Shown: one piece after another, positions 15,859 through 23,999 of the stretch
Layout: every line of letters starts with the position of its first letter
How positions within the stretch are numbered: the stretch's first letter is position 1
Assembly (NCBI GenBank): GCA_016180645.1
Contig: JACPAV010000004.1
Location: 1 to 64,000, forward strand
DNA: 64,000 bases
Direction: 5' to 3'
Origin: Nitrospirota bacterium
GTDB lineage: Bacteria; JACPQY01
Notes under the pieces: generated by a model
Told to the model about the DNA's origin: nothing
Databases searched by the model: none
What the model saw: only the letters and a program-made list of their open reading frames with translations
Translations under genes and position numbers: made by a program

Positions 15859-16887
15859 GTGAAGGCGGTGGTGTTGCACAAGACCGGCGGGGTGGAGGGG
15901 CTCCACTATGAAACCGTGCCCGATCCGGAGTTGCGTGATGACGACGTTTTGGTGCGCATTCGCGCGTGCGGCGTGTGCTACCGGGATCTGCTCGACCGGC
16001 GGGGAAAGTTCCCGTTCATCCAGATTCCGATTATTACCGGCCATGAGTTCTCGGGCGAGGTGGTGAAGGTGGGAAGGAACGCGGGCGAGTGGTCGCCGGG
16101 CGATCGCGTGGTGAACCTTCACCGGAACCCCTGCGGTTTTTGCGGCCCATGTTCGATTGGCGACGAGATCCACTGCGAGCACGCCCACGCCCATTTCGGG
16201 CTGACCTGGCCGGGCGGATACGCGGAATACGTGGCCGCTCCGAAGACGAGCCTCGTGCGTCTGCCGGATTCAATTCCGTTCACCGACGGGGCGGTCCTCA
16301 TGTGTACGGCGGCGGTGGCCCTGCGGGCCGTGAAAGTGCGGGCCGACGTCCGCTTGGGCGAAAAAGTCCTCATCACGGGGGCGTCCGGCGGCGTGGGTAC
16401 CATGGCGCTCCAGGTTGCCAAACAGTGCGGGGCCTCGGTCGTTGCCGTGACGTCGAGTGACGGGAAGAAAAAGCATTTGGAGGAGATGGGCGCGGACGAG
16501 GTACACGTCAGTCCGACCGGCAGTTTCCACAAGGAGATCGGCGGCGGACCGATGGGCGGGGTGGACGTGGCGGTGGAGATCGTCGGGAGCGCGACGTTCA
16601 ACTCCTCACTCCGGTGTCTCAAGCCGGGGGGCCGCCTCATCCTGGTGGGGAACGTCACTGGCGAGCGCGTGGAGCTCAATCCGGGGATCATCATCCTCAA
16701 GGCGCTCAAGATCATCGGATCGGATTCCTGCTCGCGGGCCGAACTGACCGAAACCATCCGGCTCGTGGAGGCGAAAAAATTGAGGGTGCATGTCTCGAAA
16801 TCCTTCCCTCTGAGCGAGGCGGCGAAAGCCCAGACGTGGCTCGAAGAGAAGAAATCGTCCGGCCGCACCGTGCTGATCCCGAATTGA
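15859..16887 (+). CDS. Zinc-dependent medium-chain alcohol dehydrogenase
   Basis: This is 342 residues from GTG 15859 (GGAG eight bases upstream). The GroES-like N-terminal half has the catalytic-zinc block CGVCYRDL and GHEFSGEVV. The structural-zinc lobe follows with CGFCGPCSIGDEIHC, which keeps four Cys. The Rossmann half has VLITGASGGVGTMALQVAK for NAD(P) binding. The substrate cannot be deduced; relatives are broad alcohol or acryloyl/crotonyl-type reductases, but the intact zinc ligands argue for a dehydrogenase. It overlaps tyrS by one base (TGATG), so it is in the same operon. Confidence 0.88.
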   Translation: MKAVVLHKTGGVEGLHYETVPDPELRDDDVLVRIRACGVCYRDLLDRRGKFPFIQIPIITGHEFSGEVVKVGRNAGEWSPGDRVVNLHRNPCGFCGPCSIGDEIHCEHAHAHFGLTWPGGYAEYVAAPKTSLVRLPDSIPFTDGAVLMCTAAVALRAVKVRADVRLGEKVLITGASGGVGTMALQVAKQCGASVVAVTSSDGKKKHLEEMGADEVHVSPTGSFHKEIGGGPMGGVDVAVEIVGSATFNSSLRCLKPGGRLILVGNVTGERVELNPGIIILKALKIIGSDSCSRAELTETIRLVEAKKLRVHVSKSFPLSEAAKAQTWLEEKKSSGRTVLIPN

Positions 16888-18077
16888 TGGTGCCAGCAGA
16901 CCAACAGCTCGCCCTGATCCGCCGGGGTTGCGTGGAGATTATCAAGGAGGAGGACCTTGCCGCCCGGTTGGCGACGGGAAAACCGCTCCGTGTGAAGGCG
17001 GGATTCGATCCCACCGCGCCGGATCTCCACCTCGGCCATCTCGTGCTGTTCGAGAAGCTCCGCCAATTCCAGGAACTCGGTCACGTGCCGGTGGTCATCA
17101 TGGGCGACTTCACGGCACGCGTGGGCGATCCATCGGGACACGACCAAACGCGTCCAACCCTTTCCCCGGCCGAGATTGAGCGCAATACCGAACGGTTCTT
17201 GCAACAGCTCGGGAAGGTACTCAACTTGAAGGGTGTGGAGATACGAAGGAACTCCGATTGGATCTCGAGGATCGGCCGAGAAGGAGTTTTCGGGTTCCTG
17301 GATTGGCTTTCCGCCATCGGGGCGCCTCCGATCCAGCGTCTCTTGGAGCGGGAAGAATTCCAGAAGCGGAAAGAGAGGCGGGAGCCGATCTACATCCAGC
17401 AGCTCCTCTACCCCCTCTTTCAGGCCTACGACTCCGTCTGTGTTCAGGCCGACGTGGAGCTTGGGGGGACCGACCAGAAATTCAACCTCCTGTTGGGTCG
17501 GGAGGTTCAGCAGACGTTGGATCAGCCGCCTCAGGTGGCCGTGCTCCTTCCCCTCTTGGTCGGTACGGATGGGACGAAGAAGATGAGCAAATCGCTCGGG
17601 AACCATGTAGCTCTCGAAGACTCCCCTGTGGAGATGTTCGGTAAGGTCATGTCGATCGGCGACAGCGTAATGAAGACCTATTACGAGCTGCTGACATCGG
17701 AGACCGTGGATGACGGGCACCCAATGGAGGCGAAGAAAAGGCTGGCCTCCTTGGTCGTGGGGCGTCTGCACGGCGCAGCGTCGGCCGCCGAGGCCGCCCG
17801 GGACTTCACGATGAAGTTCCAAAAAAAAGAACTCCCTGAAGACATGCCCGAAGTGCGGCTGCCGGCGACCGGAGCCCCCCTGCTCCTGTGCGACGCCATG
17901 GCGGGTCCGCTCGGCCTCGCGCCCTCGAAGAGCGAGGCGCGCCGGCTTATCCGGCAAAAGGGAGTTCGAATCAATGAACAGACCGTGGACGATGAAAAGG
18001 CCCTCCTGCCTCTGGAGGATGGGCTGGTTGTCCAGGTCGGAAGACGAAAATTCGTGAAGGTGAGGATAGTGAAGTGA
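16887..18077 (+). CDS. tyrS: Tyrosyl-tRNA synthetase
   Basis: A 396-residue class I synthetase. The HIGH-type motif is HLGH in DLHLGHLVLFEKLRQFQ, the tyrosine-specific GDFTARVGDPSG follows, and the KMSKS loop is exact (DGTKKMSKSLGNHV). The C-terminal ~70 residues form an S4-like RNA-binding domain (SEARRLIRQKGVRIN). The HxGH loop and GDFTA...GDP block mark the TyrZ-like type. ATG 16887 overlaps the adh stop; a longer open frame upstream to 16614 is the other-frame shadow of adh. The end overlaps the RNase E/G gene by 4 nt. Confidence 0.95.
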   Translation: MVPADQQLALIRRGCVEIIKEEDLAARLATGKPLRVKAGFDPTAPDLHLGHLVLFEKLRQFQELGHVPVVIMGDFTARVGDPSGHDQTRPTLSPAEIERNTERFLQQLGKVLNLKGVEIRRNSDWISRIGREGVFGFLDWLSAIGAPPIQRLLEREEFQKRKERREPIYIQQLLYPLFQAYDSVCVQADVELGGTDQKFNLLLGREVQQTLDQPPQVAVLLPLLVGTDGTKKMSKSLGNHVALEDSPVEMFGKVMSIGDSVMKTYYELLTSETVDDGHPMEAKKRLASLVVGRLHGAASAAEAARDFTMKFQKKELPEDMPEVRLPATGAPLLLCDAMAGPLGLAPSKSEARRLIRQKGVRINEQTVDDEKALLPLEDGLVVQVGRRKFVKVRIVK

Positions 18078-19801
18078 ACGAGAACGAACCTGAAAAACCC
18101 GTCGAGTCCCGACCGGAGCCCGCGGGAGAACCCACGGAGCGTCCGCGAGAACAGCAGCCGCGCCAGCGGCATGATCGCCATCCTCGTCAACGCGGGGGAG
18201 GTGGCGGGGGCGGAGGCGACGCCAGGACCCAGTCGCAAAACCGCTCCTCGTTTGCGGAACGGGGCGGCGGAGGCGGTGGATGGCCGCGTCATCGAAGTGG
18301 TCCCCCCCCCCGTCCTCGCGAGGAGGAAGAGCCCGAGGAATTCGAGCGTCGGCCGGCGCAGCCCATCAAGATTGTCATCAGCGCGGCGGCGTATGAGACG
18401 CGCGCGGGCGTGCTGGAGGGCGACAAGCTGGCCGAAATCCTGATCGAACGGCCCAAGGAAAAGAACTTCACCGGCAACATCTATCGGGGGAAGATCGTCC
18501 GGCTGCTTCCCGGCATGCAGTCGGCGTTTGTGGACATCAACGACACGCGCACGGCGTTCCTGCACATCACGGACGTCATGGAGCGCTGGGAGGAGCGCAA
18601 TCGTCCGAAGCGCTTGGAACAGGTCTTTCGCGAGGGAGACAGCATCCTCTCCCAAATCATCCGCGACCCCGTGAAAGACAAAGGCGCCAAGCTCAGCACG
18701 AAGCTGACCTACACGGGGCGGTTCTGCGTGGTGGTGATCGGCAACACCATGTTCGGGATTTCACGGAGAATCGAGGACAAGAGGATCCGTCGCCGTCTTC
18801 ACGATATTGGCGCCCGGATGCAGAAACGGCGTACGGGTCTCATCTTCCGCACGGCCGCGGGCTTGGCGGATGAGGAGGCGGTCGTACATGAAATCGAGGA
18901 GCTCTACCGCGCGGCCGAGGAGATTGCGGACAAGTTCAATGAGAAACGCGATCCGGAATTGCTATCCGCCGAGCCGCCCCTGATCATCCGGGCCGCGAGG
19001 GATATGCTCGGAGGGCGGGATGAAGAATTGATCATCGATCGGGAAGAGGCCTATCAACAAGTGGTGGATTACATGAAAAGGCACGATCCCGGCGCCCTTC
19101 CCTGCGTGAAGCTCTACAAGGGCCATGAACACGTCTTCGAACATTATGGAATCGAAGCGCAGATTCAGAAGGCGCTCCAAAAGGAGATCGACCTGCCTTC
19201 CGGCGGGAGCATTGTCATTGACGAAACGGAGGCCCTCACGGCCATCGACGTCAACACCGGGCACTATGTGGGCCGCGGCAATGTCGAACAGACGCTGCTC
19301 AAGACGAATCTGGAGGCGGCGCAGGAGATTGCGTACCAGATCAAACTGCGTAACATCGGCGGGCTCATCGTGCTGGATTTCATCGACATGGCCAGGGAAG
19401 AGAACGAGCGGAGGGTGTATGACGCGATGCTGGATGAATTCAGGTACGAGAAAGGCCGCACCATCATCCAGCGGTTCTCCGGGCTCGGCGTCATCGAGAT
19501 GGCCCGTTTTCAGACACGGAAGAGCCTACGAGGCGTCATCACCGAACCGTGCGTTTCGTGCAACGCCACCGGCCAGGTGAAGAAGTCGATCACCATCTGC
19601 TACGAGATCCTGCGGATGTTGGAAAAGAAGTTGAGGGAGAATAAGAAGACCACGTTCACGGTCACGGCGCACACGGACATCGCCTACCGCCTCGATTCGG
19701 AGGAGAAGCAATACGTGGATCGGCTCCGGGAGAAGTTCAAGGCCATGATTGAGGTCCGTACGGAGAGCCGTTTCAGACCGGACGAATTCTGGGTGGATTG
19801 A
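18074..19801 (+). CDS. rng: Ribonuclease E/G family endoribonuclease
   Basis: The 575-residue protein has about 95 disordered N-terminal residues (Pro/Arg/Gly-rich, with GGGGGGGG and a ten-C homopolymer at 18302-18311), then an RNase G-like core. S1-domain features include NIYRGKIVRLLPGMQSAFVD. The catalytic Asp pair sits in AIDVNTGHYVG and LIVLDFIDM, and the Zn-link is CVSCNATG. Core length matches RNase G rather than RNase E, whose long C-terminal scaffold is missing. The start GTG 18074 overlaps tyrS (GTGA); a later start is possible because the N-terminal extension is low-complexity. Confidence 0.93.
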   Translation: MNENEPEKPVESRPEPAGEPTERPREQQPRQRHDRHPRQRGGGGGGGGDARTQSQNRSSFAERGGGGGGWPRHRSGPPPRPREEEEPEEFERRPAQPIKIVISAAAYETRAGVLEGDKLAEILIERPKEKNFTGNIYRGKIVRLLPGMQSAFVDINDTRTAFLHITDVMERWEERNRPKRLEQVFREGDSILSQIIRDPVKDKGAKLSTKLTYTGRFCVVVIGNTMFGISRRIEDKRIRRRLHDIGARMQKRRTGLIFRTAAGLADEEAVVHEIEELYRAAEEIADKFNEKRDPELLSAEPPLIIRAARDMLGGRDEELIIDREEAYQQVVDYMKRHDPGALPCVKLYKGHEHVFEHYGIEAQIQKALQKEIDLPSGGSIVIDETEALTAIDVNTGHYVGRGNVEQTLLKTNLEAAQEIAYQIKLRNIGGLIVLDFIDMAREENERRVYDAMLDEFRYEKGRTIIQRFSGLGVIEMARFQTRKSLRGVITEPCVSCNATGQVKKSITICYEILRMLEKKLRENKKTTFTVTAHTDIAYRLDSEEKQYVDRLREKFKAMIEVRTESRFRPDEFWVD

Positions 19802-19910
19802 GTGCAGGAGGCTTAACCACGGAGGGCGAAGGAACGCAGAGAGATGGAATTGAATGAGATCAGTGGACAGATTGTGGATGGGGCGATGACGCCGGCTGTG
19901 TCCTGCTTTC
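19802..19910. other. Convergent gap after RNase E/G gene
   Basis: A short gap between convergent genes. It contains ACCACGGAGGGCGAAGGAACGCAGAG, which looks like common intergenic repeat DNA. No terminator hairpin with a T tract and no tRNA was found. Confidence 0.3.
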
Positions 19911-20816
19911 TCATGGTTGACTCTCCGGAATGATTTCGAATCGGGAAATGTCCCCGCCGAGGCTTTCGGAGAGATAGACCGTTCCATCTGGTGCAACGGC
20001 CAGATCCTCGGCGTGTGAGATGCCGTCGCAGGCCACGCGAACCGAGTGGCCGTTCTCGGGATTGATCCAGACGACTTCGTCCAGTTGGGAAACCAGCAAC
20101 CCTCCCGTTGCCGGATGGAAGATCACGTCCGTGGGGGATTGGATCGCCGTGGGAACTGTTTCCATCTTCCCTGTCCCACTTAGACGTAGGATCGAGGTTG
20201 AATTGGCTGCGACCACATACAGGCTTCCACCTGACGAGTAAGTAATATCACATGCACCGGGCAGGCCGGACAACAGTGTGGAGCGGGAAGTTGGGTCGTC
20301 CGCCGGGCCTTCGAATCGCGTAACCCACGATTCCGGGAACGCGAAGAAGGGTCCCTTGCTCTCGCAAAGGGTCAGGCGACCTCTTTGATCGAAGGCGATG
20401 TCCATGGGAAGGCTGAGCGAATCGAGAACCGTGCGATCGGCGCGAGTGACAGGATCCAACCTGTGCAGTACGCCGGCGTTGGATTCGGTCACCCAGAGGG
20501 CCGGATTGGACTCGGGGCCGATCGCGAGAGCCCACGGGAACGGAACGTTCTGAATCCACGGGGGATCGAGAGGGGCGCCCGAAACGGCGTCGAATCTCAG
20601 AACCGCGGATTGATCCGTGCTGGCGACCCATAGCTCCGTCCCGTCCGGGCTGATTTCGATGTCGTCCGGTATCAGGCCCGGCTGGCGGACGACCGTCTGA
20701 AGGGGGGAACATGATTTCGGCGTGATCGGTGCGACATCCTTTTCAGATACCTCCGAGCAAGCGAGGGAGAAAGCGGATGTGAGCAAGATGAGGACGAGGG
20801 GATTGCGCGTCTCCAT
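19911..20816 (-). CDS. NHL/SMP-30-like beta-propeller lipoprotein
   Basis: This is 301 residues. The signal peptide ends in a lipobox (SAFSLACSEVS). The rest is a series of propeller repeats with the S-P-D-G-T-E-L-W-V-A, LDPVTRADRTVLDSL and VAPDGTVYLSES patterns, roughly six blades. Such proteins bind or display ligands on the periplasmic or outer-membrane surface; catalytic metal ligands of SMP-30 lactonases were not recognised, so no enzymatic role is proposed. Neighbours do not suggest a pathway. It is probably monocistronic. Confidence 0.75.
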   Translation of the reverse strand: METRNPLVLILLTSAFSLACSEVSEKDVAPITPKSCSPLQTVVRQPGLIPDDIEISPDGTELWVASTDQSAVLRFDAVSGAPLDPPWIQNVPFPWALAIGPESNPALWVTESNAGVLHRLDPVTRADRTVLDSLSLPMDIAFDQRGRLTLCESKGPFFAFPESWVTRFEGPADDPTSRSTLLSGLPGACDITYSSGGSLYVVAANSTSILRLSGTGKMETVPTAIQSPTDVIFHPATGGLLVSQLDEVVWINPENGHSVRVACDGISHAEDLAVAPDGTVYLSESLGGDISRFEIIPESQP

Positions 20817-20989
20817 TTCGAGCGGGCATCGTAGCGTACCTTACAACGAAGGACCATCCAGAATGACGCGCGTTCCCCTGGACGGCGCAAAGGTGATACT
20901 TCGTCGGACAACTCGTGCGCGATACCCGGGGGCCAGCCGGAGCCGGAATCTGGAGAAAACCTGCGAGGCAACAATCTTGATTTGTATCC

Positions 20990-21170
20990 GTTCAGCACCC
21001 CCCATCCTCTCCTCCCCCCTCATGGGGGGAAGGGGTGGTAGCCGCACCCTTTATGGGTGCGTCTTCAGACGCAGGCATGAAGCCTGCGCCTACCCCCTCC
21101 CCCTCGACGGGGGAGTCACGCCGGAGGGCGGATCCGCCTGCTGGCGGAGGTCAGGGTGGGGGTGAACGCT
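20990..21170. repeat. Palindromic intergenic repeat cluster (CCCCATCCTC type)
   Basis: A cluster of GC-rich hairpins: CCCCCCTCATGGGGGGAAGG, CGCACCCTTTATGGGTGCG, GCGTCTTCAGACGC, CAGGCATGAAGCCTG, CTCCCCCTCGACGGGGGAG and GGGTGGGGGTGAACGC. A similar array sits at about 45,665-45,790 and begins and ends with the same AGCACCCCCCATCCTC / GGGTGGGGGTGAACGC edges. Together they define a dispersed intergenic repeat family. Nothing else was seen in 20,817-21,460. Confidence 0.6.
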
Positions 21171-21460
21171 TACTTTGATTTCATACGTGGCGAACACCGT
21201 GCCAAGGCACCGTCGAACTCCCCCGCCGAATGGAAAATTCTGCACGCTTCGATGAAGGGAATTGGACGGAACCCCCAGTTGAGGATTTGGAGCAGAGGGG
21301 GCATTCGGGGTCCGGGTGGTAGGAGGGACGGCGCTTCGGGATTCACGCGGCCCTCCTCGCCTCGCTCGGAGGACGGCGTTTGGAAGTAGAATGGAGACTC
21401 ACGCCGTCACCATTATCGGGTGAGTGCGCCATTCGGGCAATTCGTGACAGGAGGGAGAGG

Positions 21461-22450
21461 CTAAGGCAGAAGCTGCCAGGGATCGCTTTTGAAGAGCCAG
21501 CGATCGAGATGCTGGAGCAGAATGGCGGGGAATTCCGTCTGAACGATCTGGATGCCGGCGTCGAAGATGGGGGAATAGTGGGACGTGTCGTGCGTTCCTT
21601 GCTTGCTCCGCAGGACCGTCACGGCATCCTCTGTGAAGATGTCGGAGAAGAGCTTGGGCTCGGAACCGACGAGGGGGCGGGCTTGAGGGCCGAGCGGCCA
21701 AGGGATCTCGAAGATTTCGGGTCGGCGGTCGAAGAGCGCGAGGTGCCGGCGGATCTCCTCTTCCGTATCCGGGCGGACCTGCACGTGGACGGCGGGATTC
21801 AGCTTCCGTGCTTGAACGGCGCGCTCCGCGTCGGACACGCTGATCATGACTTGATCGATCATTCCGGAGGACTCGATCGCCTGAACCACGAGATCGATTC
21901 GACTCGTCTTGGTATCCAAAATAATCACCAGCCGGTCCCGGGCGATCGCCAAGGCGTCCTCGAAGGCAGGCACATGGTCGCATGCGAAATCTCCCTTGAA
22001 GCGGTTGTTTGGCGCAAGGAGCGGAATCGATGTGATCTCGCCGGCCGACTTCGTTTCCACTTCCGCGTCGATGCCGGTCGTGCGTTTCATGTTGCCGTCG
22101 TGCATGAGGATGAGTCGGCCATCGGAGGTATCTCTCACGTCGATTTCTGATCCATCGGTTCCCATCCAGACGGCGGCGCGCAGACCGGAGAGGCTGTTCT
22201 CGGGCGCGATCACGCCCCCTTCCCCGCCGGCGCCTCGATGCACCACCACCGTCGGTCCTTGGTTACACGTGGAATCGATGACACAACCCAACGGAACGGG
22301 CGAGCGGCGCAGAGGCAGCTTTGATGTGGAGGTGCAGTCGAAGAGCGATGGAGAAAACGTTTCGGGGGCCGTCGGCAGGGGTTCATCGTTGCCGCACCCT
22401 ATCCCGTGGATGCCGGCGAGAACGAAAAGCGCCAGTGCCGATCGGGTCAT
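21461..22450 (-). CDS. Glycerophosphodiester phosphodiesterase lipoprotein
   Basis: This is 329 residues with a signal peptide and lipobox (IHGIGCGND). The GDPD TIM-barrel motifs are clear: HRGAGG...APENSLSGL, GSEIDVRDTSDGRLILMHD, with the two catalytic His and metal-binding Glu/Asp. It would hydrolyse deacylated glycerophospholipids to glycerol-3-phosphate in the periplasm. An ~50-residue Cys-containing insert lies between the lipid anchor and the barrel (about residues 35-70). It is divergent from the selenoprotein-like cluster downstream. Confidence 0.88.
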   Translation of the reverse strand: MTRSALALFVLAGIHGIGCGNDEPLPTAPETFSPSLFDCTSTSKLPLRRSPVPLGCVIDSTCNQGPTVVVHRGAGGEGGVIAPENSLSGLRAAVWMGTDGSEIDVRDTSDGRLILMHDGNMKRTTGIDAEVETKSAGEITSIPLLAPNNRFKGDFACDHVPAFEDALAIARDRLVIILDTKTSRIDLVVQAIESSGMIDQVMISVSDAERAVQARKLNPAVHVQVRPDTEEEIRRHLALFDRRPEIFEIPWPLGPQARPLVGSEPKLFSDIFTEDAVTVLRSKQGTHDTSHYSPIFDAGIQIVQTEFPAILLQHLDRWLFKSDPWQLLP

Positions 22451-22556
22451 GCGAGTCTTTTAGCCCAGACCTTCAATCGGGTAAAGCCAACCGCGAGGAG
22501 AATCCACCGTGTAACAATTGACCGAACTCACGCCCTCAATACTGGGAGCAAACATA

Positions 22557-22724
22557 ATGACGTTTGAAAACGGCTTGGTCCTTGCAGGATTCATGGTCGG
22601 ATGGATCGTACTCCAGACGTGGGTCCTCCCGCGGCTGGGTGTGCCGACTTGAGCGCGTCCCGACGCGTGCCGGCCGGCGCGCAAGGCAGATCCGGCACCG
22701 GACAAGCCGGAGGAAGGGAGTTGA
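22557..22724 (+). CDS. Tiny membrane protein, probable selenoprotein (UGA codon 32)
   Basis: ATG 22557 has GGGAG eight bases upstream. Read to the first TGA (22650-22652), it gives 31 residues: a transmembrane helix (LVLAGFMVGWIVLQTWVL) and the sequence PRLGVPT. If the TGA is selenocysteine, the frame continues as U-ARPDAC and a charged Pro-rich tail to TGA 22722-22724, for 55 residues. That stop is one base before the DUF302 start, whereas the shorter form leaves a 73-nt gap. A hairpin 13-30 nt after the UGA (22665-22682) could be the SECIS. Together with a second UGA-interrupted redox protein two genes on, this favours Sec. I do not know a named family; the U-x5-C pair suggests redox or metal handling at the membrane. 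Confidence 0.55.
22665..22682 (+). promoter_or_regulatory. Candidate bacterial SECIS 1
   Basis: GCGTGCC pairs with GGCGCGC around a GGCC loop (22672-22675). The loop starts about 20 nt after the in-frame UGA, within the 16-37 nt window known for bacterial SECIS elements, and begins with G as usual. A shorter hairpin nearer the UGA (22653-22668) competes with it. Confidence 0.4.
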
Positions 22725-22725
22725 G

Positions 22726-23118
22726 ATGGCCACGTTTGGAATGAGAAAGGAATTGAATTCGACGTATGACGCCGCGCTGTCCAGTGTGCCGGATGCGCTC
22801 AAGAGCGAGGGGTTCGGCATCCTGACGGAAATCGACGTGAAAGACACGCTGAAGAAGAAATTGAACGTCGATTTTCGCCGTTACAAGATCCTGGGCGCCT
22901 GCAATCCACCTTTTGCCCACAAGGCTTTGCAAGCGGAGTTGGAGATCGGGCTCCTGATGCCGTGCAATGTGATTATCTACGAGGGAGATTCCGGGAAGGC
23001 CGTGGTCGCGGCGGTTGATCCGGTCCTGACGATGGCGGCCCAGGGGAACGCACGGGTCAAGGAGATTGCCGGAGAGGTGCGGGAGAAGCTGACGAGAGTC
23101 TTGGAAAGGCTGTGCTGA
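22726..23118 (+). CDS. DUF302 domain protein
   Basis: A 130-residue protein of the DUF302 family. It opens with an amphipathic strand (YDAALSSVPDALKSEGFG). ILTEIDVKDTLKKKLNVDFRRYKILGACNPPFAHKAL is the family core; the invariant Cys-Asn-Pro is present. The C-terminus ends EIAGEVREKLTRVLERL. There is no signal peptide, so it is cytoplasmic. The molecular function of DUF302 is unknown. Here it lies between two probable selenoproteins, with one base separating it from the first and 11 nt from the second, so it is likely part of a redox or sulfur/selenium-linked operon. Confidence 0.88.
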   Translation: MATFGMRKELNSTYDAALSSVPDALKSEGFGILTEIDVKDTLKKKLNVDFRRYKILGACNPPFAHKALQAELEIGLLMPCNVIIYEGDSGKAVVAAVDPVLTMAAQGNARVKEIAGEVREKLTRVLERLC

Positions 23119-23129
23119 GGAGATCGTCG

Positions 23130-23801
23130 ATGGGAATGATTTCAGAGAAAGACGGCCAGGCCATCCGGGACCACTTCAACGGAAACCTGTCGGCGCCGGT
23201 CAAGATCGAATACTTCACCCGGCCGGACAGCCGGATCTTCGTGCCCGGCCGCGAGGAATGCGCGACCTGCAAGGAAACGGGCGAACTCTTGGGCGAGGTT
23301 GCCGCCCTGTCGGATCAGCTCACGCTTGACGTTCACGACATCACGCGCGACGCGGCCCGTGCCGATGAGCTTGGAGTCAAACGGGTTCCGGCCTTCGTGC
23401 TCTCAGGCGCGGCGAAGGGCCGAGTTCGGTACTTCGGAATCCCATCGGGCTATGAATTCTCCGCGCTGATCGAAGATCTGGTTGACGTATCCAAGGGGGA
23501 AGCCGACCTGAGCCAGAAGACGCTCGATGCCCTGGGAACGCTGGATAAGGACCTCCACATTCAGGTTTTCGCCACGCCGACCTGACCCCACTGCCCCGGT
23601 GCGGCCAGGCTGGCCCACAAATTGGCCATCGCGAGCGAGCGCGTGACGGCGGACGTCATCGAGGCCAACGAATTTCCGGATTTGGTTCAGAAATACCGCG
23701 TCTCCGGCGTCCCCAAGATCATCGTCAACGACACCGTCGAATTCGTCGGCGCCCAGCCGGAATCCCGATTCGTCTCCGAAGTCCTCCGCGCTGTCGAATA
23801 G
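23130..23801 (+). CDS. PDO/glutaredoxin-like two-domain thioredoxin selenoprotein
   Basis: This is 223 codons with an in-frame TGA at 23583-23585 (codon 152). Two thioredoxin-like folds are visible. Domain 1 has EECATCKE (Cys44, Cys47) and the cis-Pro strand VKRVPAFVL. Domain 2 has the strand LHIQVFATPT directly followed by TGA and PHC, then SGVPKIIVN. In the protein-disulfide-oxidoreductase family the second site reads TPTC-P-x-C, so the TGA replaces the first active-site Cys, giving U-P-H-C. The reading frame stays open for 71 codons beyond. A hairpin at 23599-23618 is well placed as SECIS. It starts at ATG 23130 with GAGGAG upstream and follows DUF302. Confidence 0.85.
23599..23618 (+). 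promoter_or_regulatory. Candidate bacterial SECIS 2
   Basis: GTG-c-GGCCA pairs with TGGCC-CAC around a GGC loop at 23608-23610, with one bulged C. The loop lies 23 nt downstream of the UGA at 23583-23585, inside the bacterial SECIS range. Stem length (8 bp) and a G at the first loop position fit known bacterial SECIS models. Confidence 0.5.
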
Positions 23802-23817
23802 GCACCCGGTCGGCCTC

Positions 23818-23997
23818 TCAGCGCAGTCGGGCGAGGACGTGGAGAAACTCCCAGAGGCCGTCTTTTTCGCGGCGGACGGAAAGGATCCGGAAACGATCGC
23901 ATAGAATTCGGCGCAAGTCCGCGGGAGTGAAGAAGTGATCGTAGTGGTTACGGTGGATGATCCAGTCCCGCTTGGCGGCCCTCTCCGCAGCCAAGAT
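23818..23997 (-). pseudogene. C-terminal fragment of a SAM methyltransferase-like gene
   Basis: In a minus-strand frame with no start, the last ~58 codons read RDWIIHRNHYDHFFTPADL, then RILSVRREKDGLWEFLHVLARLR and stop. This resembles the C-terminus of class I methyltransferases of the NHYTFFTPxEL type. A stop codon lies directly upstream (about 23,998) and the rest of the gene is missing. It is probably a relic. Confidence 0.35.
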
Positions 23998-23999
23998 TC

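Noticed and set aside
16614-16886. N-terminal extension of tyrS
   Set aside because: The open frame runs through adh in another frame; tyrS starts at the ATG overlapping the adh stop.
16119-17957. 612-codon minus-strand frame
   Set aside because: Antisense to adh and tyrS, both of which are certain; a typical high-GC shadow.
19802-19910. tRNA gene after RNase E/G
   Set aside because: No cloverleaf or T-loop consensus could be made.
23583-23585. Ordinary stop codon ending a one-and-a-half-domain thioredoxin
   Set aside because: The following 71 codons in the same frame continue the second thioredoxin fold with its resolving Cys and cis-Pro strand, which a true stop would not require.
23583-23801. 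Frameshift or nonsense-mutation pseudogene for the PDO-like gene
   Set aside because: No other disruption is present, the frame is unchanged after TGA, and TGA falls exactly on the catalytic Cys; a random nonsense mutation there is improbable, though not excluded without selB/selC.
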